Assembly (NCBI GenBank): GCA_022414725.1
Contig: CM039462.1
Span: forward strand, 73,345,803 to 73,409,802
Length of the DNA: 64,000 bases
Origin: Microglena sp. YARC
Lineage: Eukaryota > Chlorophyta > Chlorophyceae > Chlamydomonadales > Chlamydomonadaceae
Reading direction: 5' to 3'
Below are positions 39,932 through 49,242 of the stretch, in pieces. The translations under genes were made by a program, and so were the position numbers. Position 1 is the first letter of the stretch, and every line of letters begins with the position of its first letter. The notes below the pieces were generated by a model, which ran no database searches, was not told the DNA's origin, and saw only the letters and a program-made list of their open reading frames with translations.

Positions 39932-41911
39932 ATGGTTATCCGTCTCCTCACCGAACGAAGCCCCCGCAGCCCGAATCTTCCAGATGAAATTGGGGTACGT
40001 CTGTTCCCGCACCAACGGGCGTCGATCGCCGCATGCATGTCGATGGAAAGAGAACTGATCAGCTTGCGAGAACTGTTTGGTATTTCAGAACATGAGAATA
40101 ATGATGGCAACAGCGTCGTTGGTGTTGATGACGAGGCCATTGCTGATGCAGCGTCTTCGATATTCCTTGTAGCTTCAACATCGAAGGTCGTGCGTCCTAG
40201 GGTCGGTGTGATCAGCGATCTTGGGGGGTCCGGTAAGTCGTTGATTATTCTCAGCATGGTGTTATTCTTGAAACCCATTGTACCCGCCCCACTTCCTTCA
40301 AGCGATGTGGATTACATATCCTTTGCGTGCGACAACGTCTCGATCGTGATGGACTCCCACCGTATGCCTAATGTACGGACTTCTGTTATTGTGATTCCGC
40401 ATACATTGGTATATCAGTGGAAGTGCTATGCCGAGAGCTTTCGTGACCACTTATCGTTCACCGTTGTGTCGCGCTACAACCACGTTTGCGAATTGTGCGA
40501 CCTCTCCCGTATTCAATCGCTAGATTTGATCATAGTATCGAACTCCTTTTACGACTCGATCGCGATGACATTGAACCGAATGCAAGTGAAGATTGCGCGC
40601 GTGTTCATCGACGAGGCAGATACAATCTCCACCTGTACTGTCGCTATGGACGCCGGCTTCCACTGGTACGTTACCTCCGACACAAATAGTCTCATGAACG
40701 GGTCTCGAGCTAACTCGTACATAGTGAACAACACCTTCAAAGCAAATGTCATGTCATCCCACCATAGCCGCCTCCACGAGCCCACCGGTTTGTTCGTCCG
40801 GAACGAGGACGCTTTCGTGTTGAGATCGTTCGAGTTTCCAGTTGCGAACATCGCAAACGTGACTTGTAGGTTCCCATCTAATCCACCTGGGAGTAGCAGT
40901 TACTACTTCCCCCACAAATTGTTCAAGGAACACTCTCTAAATATGCGTGTCCTGGCAGAGATTGAGTCCGGAAAAGGCATAGACAATGCTCTGCGTATTA
41001 TTCCTTCATCCCAACACGAATCGGATGAGTTGGGGGCTCTGAAACGTTTGTTGACCTCTTCGATTCCCGGAGTGGTTAGAAGGGCAGAAACTCGCACGGC
41101 TATTGTAACCTCAAACCCCGAGGAGACCGCTTCCTGCTCCATATGCTACGATGACATCGGATCTCGTGGTTATGGGAACACAAGTTGCTCTGATGTACAA
41201 CTTAAACCGCAAGTGGTTGTCCCATGCTGCGCAAACTCGTTTTGCCTTCGCTGTTTATGTATGTGGCTTGCTACATCATCGTCGGACTCTAGCCCGTCTT
41301 CTGCTACGTGTCCCATATGTCGCAGCCCGACGCGACTCGAGGATGCCATTGTCGTGCACTCATCGGAACTCTCTGCAACACTTGAGACAAATATCGCAGA
41401 AGACCACGAGCATCAAACGCCTCCATTGGGCACTGTGTTCTGCAAGATGGAAACGTTGAAGTACTTTTTGAATACAATGGTGACATCATCATCTAATGGT
41501 CGAGTCATCATTTTTTCTTCTCACCGGTATGCATTGGATAGCATCTCCGAGTGTTTGGGCGAGCTTTCAATTCCTTACGCGTTCTTGCGCGGGAACAGTG
41601 GCATCATCCGCAATACGATCAACCGATTTCGCTCTGGAATTGTGCGGGTTCTGCTGGCGAGTCCCACGCATTTCGGATCTGGTCTGAACATGGAGATGGT
41701 GAGCGACATCATTTTCATGCATCCTCCGCATCAGTCGCTTGTTACACGGGTGATCGAACGCGCGCTGAGAGTGGGTCGAACCAGCCAGTTAAGGGTGTGG
41801 AACATGTGCTACGAGGGTGACATATTGGACTGGTACACGCAGTATCCATCGGTCACTCCAGGCGAAGTTGCCGCCATTATTGATGCATCATCAGATGCAT
41901 CTGGACTTTAA
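39932..41911 (+). CDS. SNF2-type helicase/ATPase with embedded RING finger
   Basis: 659 codons, intact. Walker A SDLGGSGKS at 95-103, motif Ia-like VIVIPHTLVYQW at 152-163, and DEAD box VFIDEAD at 224-230. A RING finger is inserted at 402-464 (CSICYDD ... CC-x3-SFCLRCLCMW ... CPICR). The helicase C-terminal half at about 480-640 includes GRVIIFSSHRYALD, LLASPTHFGSGLNM and RVIERALRVGRTSQLRVW, which is motif VI. This architecture resembles Rad5/HLTF-like proteins and is widespread in giant viruses as a presumed transcription or repair factor with possible ubiquitin-ligase activity. The start could be earlier, as coding-like sequence in another frame begins near 39888. Confidence 0.88.
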   Translation: MVIRLLTERSPRSPNLPDEIGVRLFPHQRASIAACMSMERELISLRELFGISEHENNDGNSVVGVDDEAIADAASSIFLVASTSKVVRPRVGVISDLGGSGKSLIILSMVLFLKPIVPAPLPSSDVDYISFACDNVSIVMDSHRMPNVRTSVIVIPHTLVYQWKCYAESFRDHLSFTVVSRYNHVCELCDLSRIQSLDLIIVSNSFYDSIAMTLNRMQVKIARVFIDEADTISTCTVAMDAGFHWYVTSDTNSLMNGSRANSYIVNNTFKANVMSSHHSRLHEPTGLFVRNEDAFVLRSFEFPVANIANVTCRFPSNPPGSSSYYFPHKLFKEHSLNMRVLAEIESGKGIDNALRIIPSSQHESDELGALKRLLTSSIPGVVRRAETRTAIVTSNPEETASCSICYDDIGSRGYGNTSCSDVQLKPQVVVPCCANSFCLRCLCMWLATSSSDSSPSSATCPICRSPTRLEDAIVVHSSELSATLETNIAEDHEHQTPPLGTVFCKMETLKYFLNTMVTSSSNGRVIIFSSHRYALDSISECLGELSIPYAFLRGNSGIIRNTINRFRSGIVRVLLASPTHFGSGLNMEMVSDIIFMHPPHQSLVTRVIERALRVGRTSQLRVWNMCYEGDILDWYTQYPSVTPGEVAAIIDASSDASGL

Positions 41912-41945
41912 ATAATCTCACAAATAAAACAGGTGTAAAGAATTC

Positions 41946-43021
41946 TTGACAATGAATTGTACGCGTGGAGATATGTTTGGGATGATGATGAAAAACGAAG
42001 GTGACCGAGCGACTTCTGCTTCTGAGCCGTTGCTTTCCGGGACTATGCGAATGACGACGTACCCGATAGAGTATCCCGATATCTGGAGACACTACAAGCT
42101 CCAGTTGGCGTCGTTTTGGGTTGCCGAGGAGATCGACTTTTCACGTGATCGCGAGCATTTCAACAACAAGTTGAATGAAGAGGAGCGACACTTTGTCAAG
42201 AACATTCTTGTCTTCTTCGCTGCTAGCGACACGCTTGTATCTCTCAACCTGATGACGAACTTCTGTAAGGATGTGACTGTCATGGAGGCGCAGTACGGGT
42301 ACACCTTCCAGGCGATGATGGAGAACGTGCACGCCGAGGTGTACAGTCTGATGATCGAAACTTTTATCCAAGACAATAGTGTGAAGGACTCGATCTACAA
42401 GGACCTTGGGAACATGCAAAGCGTGATTAGGAAGGTGAATTGGGCTGCCAAGTGGTGCGACCCGTCTGAGCCTTTCCACAAGCGCATTGTTGCGTTCGCA
42501 ATCGTCGAGGGATTGTTCTTCTCAGGCGCCTTTTGCGCGATCTACTGGATAAAGCAGCGCAATCTTCTCCCGGGACTGACCAAGTCTAACGAGTTCATCG
42601 CCCGCGACGAAGGACTGCACACCGAGTTCGCTTGTCTTCTTCACTCGAAGCTGTTGAAGCGAATGTCGCCTGAGGAGGCTCGCGAGATGTTCATGGAAGC
42701 GATCTCTATCGAGAAGGAGTTCATTTGCGAGGCGGTCCCCTGTCGCTTGGTGGGGATGAACCCCAAGCTCATGTGCCAGTACATAGAGCACGTCGCTGAC
42801 AACCTGTTGGTCATGCTTGGGTACCCCATCATATTCGGATCGACCAACCCGTTTGGTTTCATGGAGCTCATAGGCATGAACGCGCGCACGAACTTTTTCG
42901 AGGAACGAGCTTCGTTGTACCAGCGCTCGGACGTGATGAACACGGATAGACGTAATACCGAGACGGGTGCCCCCAATCATCACGCGACAATGGAGACACC
43001 TTTTTCACAGAGGACTTTTAG
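41946..43021 (+). CDS. Ribonucleoside-diphosphate reductase small subunit
   Basis: Starts MNCTRGDMFG. All di-iron ligands and the radical Tyr are present: D62 (WVAEEIDFSRD), E124 and H127 (ENVHAEVYS), radical Y131, E186 (AIVEGLFFSG), E220 and H223 (RDEGLHTEF). It pairs with a large subunit (not in this window) to reduce ribonucleotides for DNA synthesis. As read, the frame runs to 43076, but one frame over the sequence ends FFTEDF then TAG at 43019-43021, the typical C-terminal peptide that docks on the large subunit. A one-base error in the C run near 42970 explains the difference. The gene then overlaps the stop of the convergent PCNA gene by two to three bases. Confidence 0.92.
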
Positions 43022-43917
43022 AGTTGGGGAGCCAAAGCTAGTCGGATTGATCCTAGAGAAGACACGTCATACTTGATGATTAAAGGATAGTCATTCTTCA
43101 GGTAGATCTCTGCAGTGGTGCAGAGGTTGGTACACTTTGTGAAGAGGACCATCTGTTTGAGACTGAAGACGCCTTGCACAATCTCTGTACATGTATCTCT
43201 TCCATGTTCGGTATCGACGACGCACTCTGGGATGGGGACACAACCGTCTTTCATAAGGCTGTTTATGTCGCTTGTTTCTGCATCGTCGTACGGCGAGATG
43301 TTCTTGTGCGTCTTGTTGTTGTCGAAGATGGTGGTTTCCTGGGAGCAAAACTCTCCCACACAGCTGAACGTAATCTGGTTCCTGAAGCTCCTGATTTCCA
43401 TGAACTCTGCGATGTTGTGCATGTCTCTACATATCTTCTGAAAATCAGTCGAGGGGAGCGTGACCACCTCGGAGAAGCTCGTAGGATCGACATTGATTAC
43501 GCGGTGATCGAGGTCTAGCAGATTTAGTTTGTATGTCGTGCGTGTGTTTTTCTCCATGTTTTCTATGTTGATGCACAAGTGATTGATGTCGTTATGTTCA
43601 ATGTAGAGCGTGAGCTGGTCGTTGTTGTTGATCGTCTTGATAAGCTTGTAAAAATTGAGCATGTTCACTCCGATCATTTTCCTGTTGGGGCAGCTGTAGT
43701 ACTCGAACTTCGAGGCGTGCAACTTCATGTGCACAAGCACCATGTGCGCAGTGTCGGTCGCGACGATCTTCATGCCGGTTTCGTCAAACTCGATGCATGT
43801 GTCCATGACCAGTTCCTTGAGGGCCTCTGTCAGGACCTTGAAAGCGACACCCTGCACAGTGCGCATCTCTAGACATCGCGTAGTGTCGGGTACGAATGAA
43901 ATGGATGATGATGACAT
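43018..43917 (-). CDS. PCNA-like DNA sliding clamp
   Basis: The correct start is the Met at 43917 (MSSSSISFVPDTTRCLEMRTV); the frame remains open upstream but that part is not clamp-like. Features of PCNA: VQGVAFKVLTEALKELVMDTCIEFDETGMKIVATDTAHMVLVHMKL, the KMIGVNMLNFYKLIKTINN segment, and the interdomain NLLDLDHR. The C-terminal strand is DYPLIIKYDVSSLGSIRLALAPQ. At about 299 residues it is some 40 longer than cellular PCNA because of an insert near SPYDDAETSDINSLM. It would form a ring tethering the viral DNA polymerase. Confidence 0.92.
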   Translation of the reverse strand: MSSSSISFVPDTTRCLEMRTVQGVAFKVLTEALKELVMDTCIEFDETGMKIVATDTAHMVLVHMKLHASKFEYYSCPNRKMIGVNMLNFYKLIKTINNNDQLTLYIEHNDINHLCINIENMEKNTRTTYKLNLLDLDHRVINVDPTSFSEVVTLPSTDFQKICRDMHNIAEFMEIRSFRNQITFSCVGEFCSQETTIFDNNKTHKNISPYDDAETSDINSLMKDGCVPIPECVVDTEHGRDTCTEIVQGVFSLKQMVLFTKCTNLCTTAEIYLKNDYPLIIKYDVSSLGSIRLALAPQL

Positions 43918-43964
43918 TTGTGCGATTATATAAACATAAATAGTGGAACATTCCTTTAAGCAAA
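43918..43964. promoter_or_regulatory. Divergent PCNA / Hsp40-CTD promoter
   Basis: 47-bp spacer with GCGATTATATAAACATAAAT, i.e. a TATA-like box usable in both directions, followed by GGAACATTCCTTTAAG before the + strand gene. The short spacer suggests co-regulation of the two genes. Confidence 0.5.
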
Positions 43965-44614
43965 ATGGGTCAGAAAGAGAAATACAAGAAGAGCTTCTAT
44001 AGACTTGTAGAGTCTCTACGCGCCGACTGTACGCTGGATGTTTCTGTTGCAGAAATATACAGGGGGGCGGAAAAGACCCTTGTTGATTGGACGGCACGCA
44101 CATGGGTGGTAGGCACTCTTGGGTACCCCGTCGAACGTCGCGAGCCCCCATATCGAGACCCTGTCGTGATCGATTTGGGCTCTCTCCAACCTGAGTATTT
44201 TACAAATCCGACTCGAGATCCCGTTCTATTGTACGGTCTCGGTCACGAACTGTGGACGAACGGATACGTCATTTTTGGAAACATGTACGTGCACGTGCGC
44301 GTGTTGGACGATCCCATCTACCGGATGGACAACATCGGCTACCCGAACAACCTGCATGCGGCGCTAAACGTAAGCATTGCGGACTACTTTTACGGACGCT
44401 CGTTCGAGTTGCCGCACCCGTCCGGGCTGAATGACGCCCACCCGTTTTCGTCGAATACGAGGGGGGGCAGACAGTGAGCGTGTTCAATGGTGGCGGGATG
44501 CGGTGCTTGGGAACTCTGTACGTGCACTTCGACCTCATTATTCCGAGCACACGGGAGGAGCGGGAGGCGCTCTTGGACGAAATCGTATCTTTATACAGTC
44601 GGCGGAACAGGTAA
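43965..44614 (+). CDS. Hsp40/DnaJ C-terminal-domain chaperone without J domain, frameshifted
   Basis: The ORF 43965-44477 contains CTD I (DCTLDVSVAEIYRGAEKTLVD) and the CTD II start (AALNVSIADYFYGRSFELPHPSG). A G run at 44461-44467 shifts the frame; one frame over, the sequence continues GGGMRCLGTLYVHFDLIIPS and REALLDEIVSLYS to TAA at 44612-44614. This is the DnaJ peptide-binding module (GHGMP-x-RGDLYVRF and the C-terminal dimer helix in cellular homologues). There is no J domain with HPD and no CxxCxGxG zinc finger. It could hold client proteins or compete with host Hsp40. Usual DnaJ is about 350 residues; this is about 215. Confidence 0.82.
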
Positions 44615-44617
44615 ATA
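44594..44617 (+). promoter_or_regulatory. CGGAACA motif at the end of the Hsp40-CTD gene
   Basis: TACAGTCGGCGGAACAGGTA overlaps the last codons and stop of the gene and is followed by AATAAAA and a second partial copy (TACAGTCGACC at 44623). It may be part of a 3' end signal. Confidence 0.35.
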
Positions 44618-44854
44618 AAACATACAGTCGACCGTGATCCGCCGTTTGCGTGTGTCTTCTCATTAATGTACACTCGACAAGTCAGTGATAAAGACAAAGA
44701 GACAGAGAGAGATCATGGAGCATCATTTCATCATCGTTGTTAACACTACTTGTCAATAATGCTTACACAATTTGAATCTAATTATCATTGTACAACAACC
44801 GATGCTCGAATGCAGAACTAAGCTACAGAATGCATCGAGAACCTGAAACTCACT

Positions 44855-45330
44855 ATGATTGTCATCTGCTTGGCACGGTGGCGAACTCCGGATCCAACAG
44901 AACCTTGCAGATATCGAGATAGCCTCAGAGCAGCGAACCTCAGGCTAATTGTCATCTGCCTTTGGCACGGTGCTCCTCTAGATCCAACAGAACCTTGCAG
45001 ATATCGCCTGAGCAGCGAACCTCAGTGCCTGGCTATATTGTCATCTGCTTTGGCACGGTGCTCCTCTGCGAAGGATCCAACAGAACCTTGCAGATATCGA
45101 GATAGAGCGAACCTCAGTGCCTGGCTATGATTGTCATCTGCTTTGGCACGGTGCTCCTCTCGAAAGATCCAACAGAACCTTGCAGATATCGAGATAGCTC
45201 TCCTGAACATGTAGAAAATCTGCTTTGTGCTCCTCACAAAGGATCCAACAGAATGCAGAAGATAGTGGCGTCTGCCTGGCATTGTCATCTGCTTTGGCAC
45301 GGTGCTCCTCTGAACATCACAATTGCAAAA
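44855..45330. repeat. About 90-bp tandem repeats, five to six units
   Basis: Units begin ATTGTCATCTGCTTTGGCAC and continue through GATCCAACAGAACCTTGCAG and ATCGAGATAG; unit starts are about 90-92 bases apart. Small indels break all frames. On the minus strand the units encode EEHRAKADDN and ARFCWIF blocks, and an upstream Met at about 45400 opens with SDETPAHIAVRLPQH, faintly like an ankyrin unit. A decayed minus-strand repeat protein is possible. Confidence 0.7.
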
Positions 45331-45394
45331 TAGAGAATCTCAGCCCTCATGTGTTGGGGTAATCGAACTGCAATGTGAGCAGGTGTCTCGTCAG

Positions 45395-45760
45395 ACATAA
45401 AACATGTAATGAATCTTTTAACAAAATAAAGGTGCTGCACTGCACATGGAACTCTCTGTAGATGTTCACATCAAAAAAATGTCCTAGAGAATAACAAAAA
45501 ATGAAAAATAGGTGTCTGCACATGAGGACACTCAAAATAACTAACTCAAAATGTAGAGAATCTTTCACAAACAAACATACTGAAAAAATAGGTGTCTGCA
45601 CATGAGGAATTACACTCAAAAATAACTTCAAAATGTAGAGAATCTTTCACAAACAAACATACTGAAAAAATAGGTGTCTGCACATGAGGACACTCAAAAT
45701 AACTGTCAAAATGTAGAGAATCTTTCACAAACAAACATACTGAAAACATAGTAGAGATGA
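45395..45760. repeat. About 75-84-bp tandem repeats, three to four units
   Basis: Units contain AAAATGTAGAGAATCTTTCA, CAAACAAACATACTGAAAAA and ATAGGTGTCTGCACATGAGG. Distinct from the neighbouring 90-bp array. Minus-strand frames read VCLFVKDSLHF blocks. No intact gene is visible, and there are no unique spacers as in CRISPR. Confidence 0.7.
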
Positions 45761-45828
45761 ACACAACAACTGTCATCGCACCGGATGTTTTTTTATATAT
45801 TTTTACAGTCGTTGAATTACATGAAATG

Positions 45829-47050
45829 TTAAAGCGCCTTGTTGCCGATGACAGAGTGATTAAACCAAAGCTTCATTGCGTCTGTCTCGACCCAAGATGA
45901 TATGAGTTTGGAGGTGTCCATCGTTACGTCGTCGAATATCGTGACGATAGTCGTGTTACTTTTGTTGTTGTCTCTTTGATTAATATTATCAATATTGTAG
46001 TGTTGGTACGATGTGTTGACGCCAAAGATTATGGGTATTGGAAGCCCGCCTTGTTCGGAATTGATCCTGAAGCTAATGGAGAAGTCTTTCGCATTGGAGA
46101 GGACGAACATATCCGTTTCGAGAGTGTAGGTCAAAAGTGTGAACTTGACGTTACCTGTCTCAGTATCAAGGACCATGTGGAAAGCATCCATATTTTGGGC
46201 GATGGTGGTGTATAGGATGGACGAGAAGTACCCGTTGTAGAGTATGAGGAAGCGGTCCAGTGGGATGCGTTGGGCGTACTCAAGTGATCGTTCCAAGAAT
46301 GCTTTGCGGAAAGTAGGCTCATTGATCGACTCAACTTTCACAAACATGGGAGAAGGAGTAGAAACAATGAAAAAGCCTGGTACGGCCGCCATAGCGAATG
46401 ACCTTTCCCCGTTAGACTCGTTAACGCCCAGAGATGCAAAGTTGATTTTTGTTGCTAGTGTGTACCGCTCAGTGTAGAGCGTCGAAAGGTTCGTCTTCAT
46501 CTTGTTGAACACAATGATCACCTTGTCGATCGTCGAAATGTCCAGATTGGGGGCGCTGATTTTAACCCCTTTCGCCCGACACTCGCTAATCATGAGCTCG
46601 TGACGGAACACATACAGACAATACTCGTACCAAGGAATCACATGGGTCAACTTGCGGTATGCTTCCACGCTATCGCTTTGTCCCTTGTAAGAAATGGATA
46701 TCAGGTCGCAAGTATCTTTATCTTTTTTCGAATCTTTCTTATCCGAATAGGACACTGATTTCTTGTTAACTTTATTGGTATTCTTATTACCACGCTTCTC
46801 CTTCTTTTTTTTATCGGAAGTGCCTCCTCCATGTTGGAACGATGATATTCCTGCGGAAACGTTCTCCAGGTAGGTTGCGGCCCTCTCCAGACACGTGCGA
46901 AAGTCTGTGAACGCCACAATCGCAAACAATGGGGCGTGGCGCGTGTTCGCGGATGTCACGAGTTTGTTCAGGTCATCGTACCGGACAAGGGCTAGCAACC
47001 ACTGGTAGAAATAAACGAGATTCTGAACGTTGTTCAGGATTCACGGACAT
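45829..47050 (-). CDS. Unrecognised 389+ residue protein with lysine-rich linker
   Basis: ORF 45829-46998 starts at an internal Met; coding-like sequence continues upstream (NVQNLVYFYQWL) and an ATG at 47050 becomes usable if one base is missing, adding about 17 residues. Residues 60-95 are a Lys/Ser/Asp tract (KKKKEKRGNKNTNKVNKK). The rest is mixed, with SISFRINSEQGGLPIPIIFGVN near the C-terminus. It is probably a structural or DNA-associated protein; no family identified. Confidence 0.6.
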
Positions 47051-47102
47051 TTTGATGAGGTGGTTTACGTGCGAAGGCGGATGTACTTACCATTGACTAC
47101 TC

Positions 47103-48016
47103 CTATATTTTAATCGCATCTTCCACTCCAGGTACTGGGGGGAAATCGACATCAATCAATGATCCTCCCTCAGCATCTGGTGCTCCTCCACAGGGGTTTG
47201 TTGAGTCATTGGGTGTCTCTGTTTGTTTATCGAGCCAAGTATCGCGTTGGTCCTGAATGCGTTCGATGAGTCCTGATTTCCTTGCATCGTACATCTCGTT
47301 ACGCGTCTCCTGCTGCTTGTAGTAATTCTTCATCAACGTGTTCAGCTGGGTTTCGGAATACTCGCAATCGGTGATATCGTCGGGGTTAGGACTCCACGGG
47401 CACCAGCACCCGACCTCGGCGATGTACACGTTGAACTTGTTGTCGGTGCGGCTTATGACCTTGGCTCTGTTCTTCGCCTCGTCAAGACTTCCGTATACGC
47501 CTCGGATCTTGAAACCGCGGATACTCGTCTTCGACAAGTCCCCCGTCGTCTCCGAAACTCCTGGTCAAGGGTGGACTCGCGAGATAGACGGTACGCATTC
47601 AACTCATCCTGCATACTACTTTCTGACCACATGTATGCATAGCGCTCACGGATCAAGCGGACGCTCTCTTCGAGAGAATCTTGACCCCCACCATGTAGGG
47701 TCGTGACGTTTGTCAGCATGATGTCCACGTCTTTGCACAAGTCACTCAGAAAGCGGCTTAGGACGAACGTCTCCTTCTGCACCAACACATCCTCTGGAGA
47801 AACGAACGAGATGCAAGCGAATCGTTGCCCACGGATACTCTCGTCCTGTTCCAAGTAGTCCTTATCTTTGTGGATACTAAACCGCTTGATTCATTCACGA
47901 CTTTCGATGATTCGGCCTTTGCCTGGTCGGCCTTTGCCTGGTCGCCTTTGCCCTAGCCATTTGCACATTGGCAACTTGTGATGCAATATTGTTACTGCGG
48001 CGGTTGCGAGGAGGCA
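47103..48016 (-). CDS. DUF5832-type conserved NCLDV protein, frameshifted
   Basis: Start MPPRNRRSNNIASQ at 48016; pieces 47453-47854 and 47103-47537 follow in other frames. Family-typical sequences are RGQRFACISFVSPEDVL, then SIRGFKIRGVYGSLDEAKNRAK, VYIAEVGCWCPWSPNPDDI and YSETQLNTLMKNYYK. The breaks lie in a 15-bp repeat near 47920 (CCTTTGCCTGG units) and near 47560. DUF5832 proteins are found across several giant-virus families and are presumed virion or virus-factory components of unknown function. Expected length about 300 residues fits the joined pieces. Confidence 0.75.
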
Positions 48017-48122
48017 TATTACTTTGTGTTACAGAATCAATTGGTAACCATACGTCCCGTTTCCTTATACAGTTGTTTTCAAATAAGTTGAAACGCAAAA
48101 GTTGATGTTGATGTTCAAATAT

Positions 48123-48867
48123 TTAAGATCCCAATGCGTCCACCTTGTCGCTCAATTCTTTGATGGCGTTCACTAGGATGGACACGACGTTGCCGTAAGC
48201 TACAGTGAGCATACCCGTCACAGGGTGCTCGTGCACGGCTTCAGGGAGAACCGCCTGCAGCTCCTGTGCAATCAGTCCGCACTGGCGCATGCTGATCACG
48301 CTGTCTGTGCGGTCGAACGTATAACCGGATATGCTCTTGACCTTCGCCAAAGCGTCCCCGATCACTTCGAGATTGGTCTTTACGCGCATGTCGGAGACTT
48401 GCGCGAGCTCGTAACGCGCGAAAATAGAAATGCCGTTGACCTGTGACTCTACATGCACGGGATACACAGGATCCCATGTCTCCCAGTCGGCACCCACAGT
48501 GACGTTGGACAATATATGAATGGACTGGGGGTGGCGATTCCACTGAGTATGTTGCTGGCATAGTAAGCGTCGCGATAGTACCAGGCATAGTGTAGTTGGA
48601 GTACTCTCCAACGCCAGCGGACGGCATGTAGATGTCGAATGATGTGCAATTCATTGTGTTCGTGCTTAAGTGCGTCGCTAGAATGTTACCGTTGACGTTG
48701 GCCACGTTAGAGTACAACTCCATGGTCGGAAGATGGTTCGACCAGTTGCCCATGAGGATACGACTAGAGGAGTCACTGGCAGCCATGATAATATCAGACT
48801 GGTTCGCATTCAAAAAAAAGTTTTCTCCAGGAATAGCCGATGCCTCTCGAATCGAAAATGCTGCCAT
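48123..48867 (-). CDS. Fibre protein with peptidase S74 (endosialidase-type) chaperone domain, frameshifted
   Basis: The N-terminal part (from MAAFSIREASAIPGENFFLN, 48867) is fibre-like, and the C-terminal part is in the 48123-48611 frame; they switch near 48540. The C-terminus carries the intramolecular chaperone signature: VSDMRVKTNLEVI (catalytic Ser before D-x-R-x-K), SISGYTFDRTDS, CGLIAQELQAVLPEAV, VAYGNVVSILVNAIKEL. In phage and giant-virus fibres this domain trimerises the shaft and then cleaves itself off. At about 247 residues this is a short fibre. It likely acts in virion surface assembly together with the YadA-head-like genes. Confidence 0.82.
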
Positions 48868-48920
48868 GTATGTTTGTTTAAATAAGTTTTACAATTTATT
48901 TTCACACGAACAGAACAACC

Positions 48921-49080
48921 AACACCTGATACTGATTTGGGGACACACAGACGGTTGAACGGTTTACCAAAGAGGCGACACGGAATATTTTCGAGAACTT
49001 CTTCAACTTGCTGCACCCCCCTACGTTTCCCAAAAGCAACGATCTGCAGTCTGGATGATTGATTATAAGGTGTGTCCCAC
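48921..49080 (+). pseudogene. Fragment of the PhyH-like oxygenase gene
   Basis: About 160 bases match, with scattered substitutions and indels, the segment 27375-27530 of the oxygenase gene (shared ACGGTTGAACGGTTTACCAA, GAATATTTTCGAGAAC, AAAAGCAACGATCTGCAGT). No catalytic part is present and no ORF is kept. It lies between the fibre gene and the primase gene. Confidence 0.75.
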
Positions 49081-49242
49081 TTTATTTGAGAACAACTGTC
49101 GGTGTTGAGTCGTCGTTCTACAAACGCAATGATGACATCATCATTGTGCAAATGCACGAAGCAGGAACGTTCGGGACGCTCCTGCAAATGAAGCCCCAAG
49201 CATCCGCGTCGCACACATCCTCTGACCCAACTTCACCGAGAC

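Noticed and set aside
42092..42983. Minus-strand ORFs opposite the reductase gene
   Set aside because: Antisense shadows of a well-supported gene.
41946..43076. C-terminus of the reductase as literally translated to 43076
   Set aside because: It overlaps PCNA and lacks the usual acidic/aromatic tail, which is present one frame over and ends at 43021.
43018..44151. 377-residue PCNA with an N-terminal extension
   Set aside because: The upstream part is not clamp-like and overlaps the divergent gene and its promoter; the Met at 43917 fits the family start.
44855..45760. CRISPR-like array
   Set aside because: Units are continuous tandem repeats without unique spacers.
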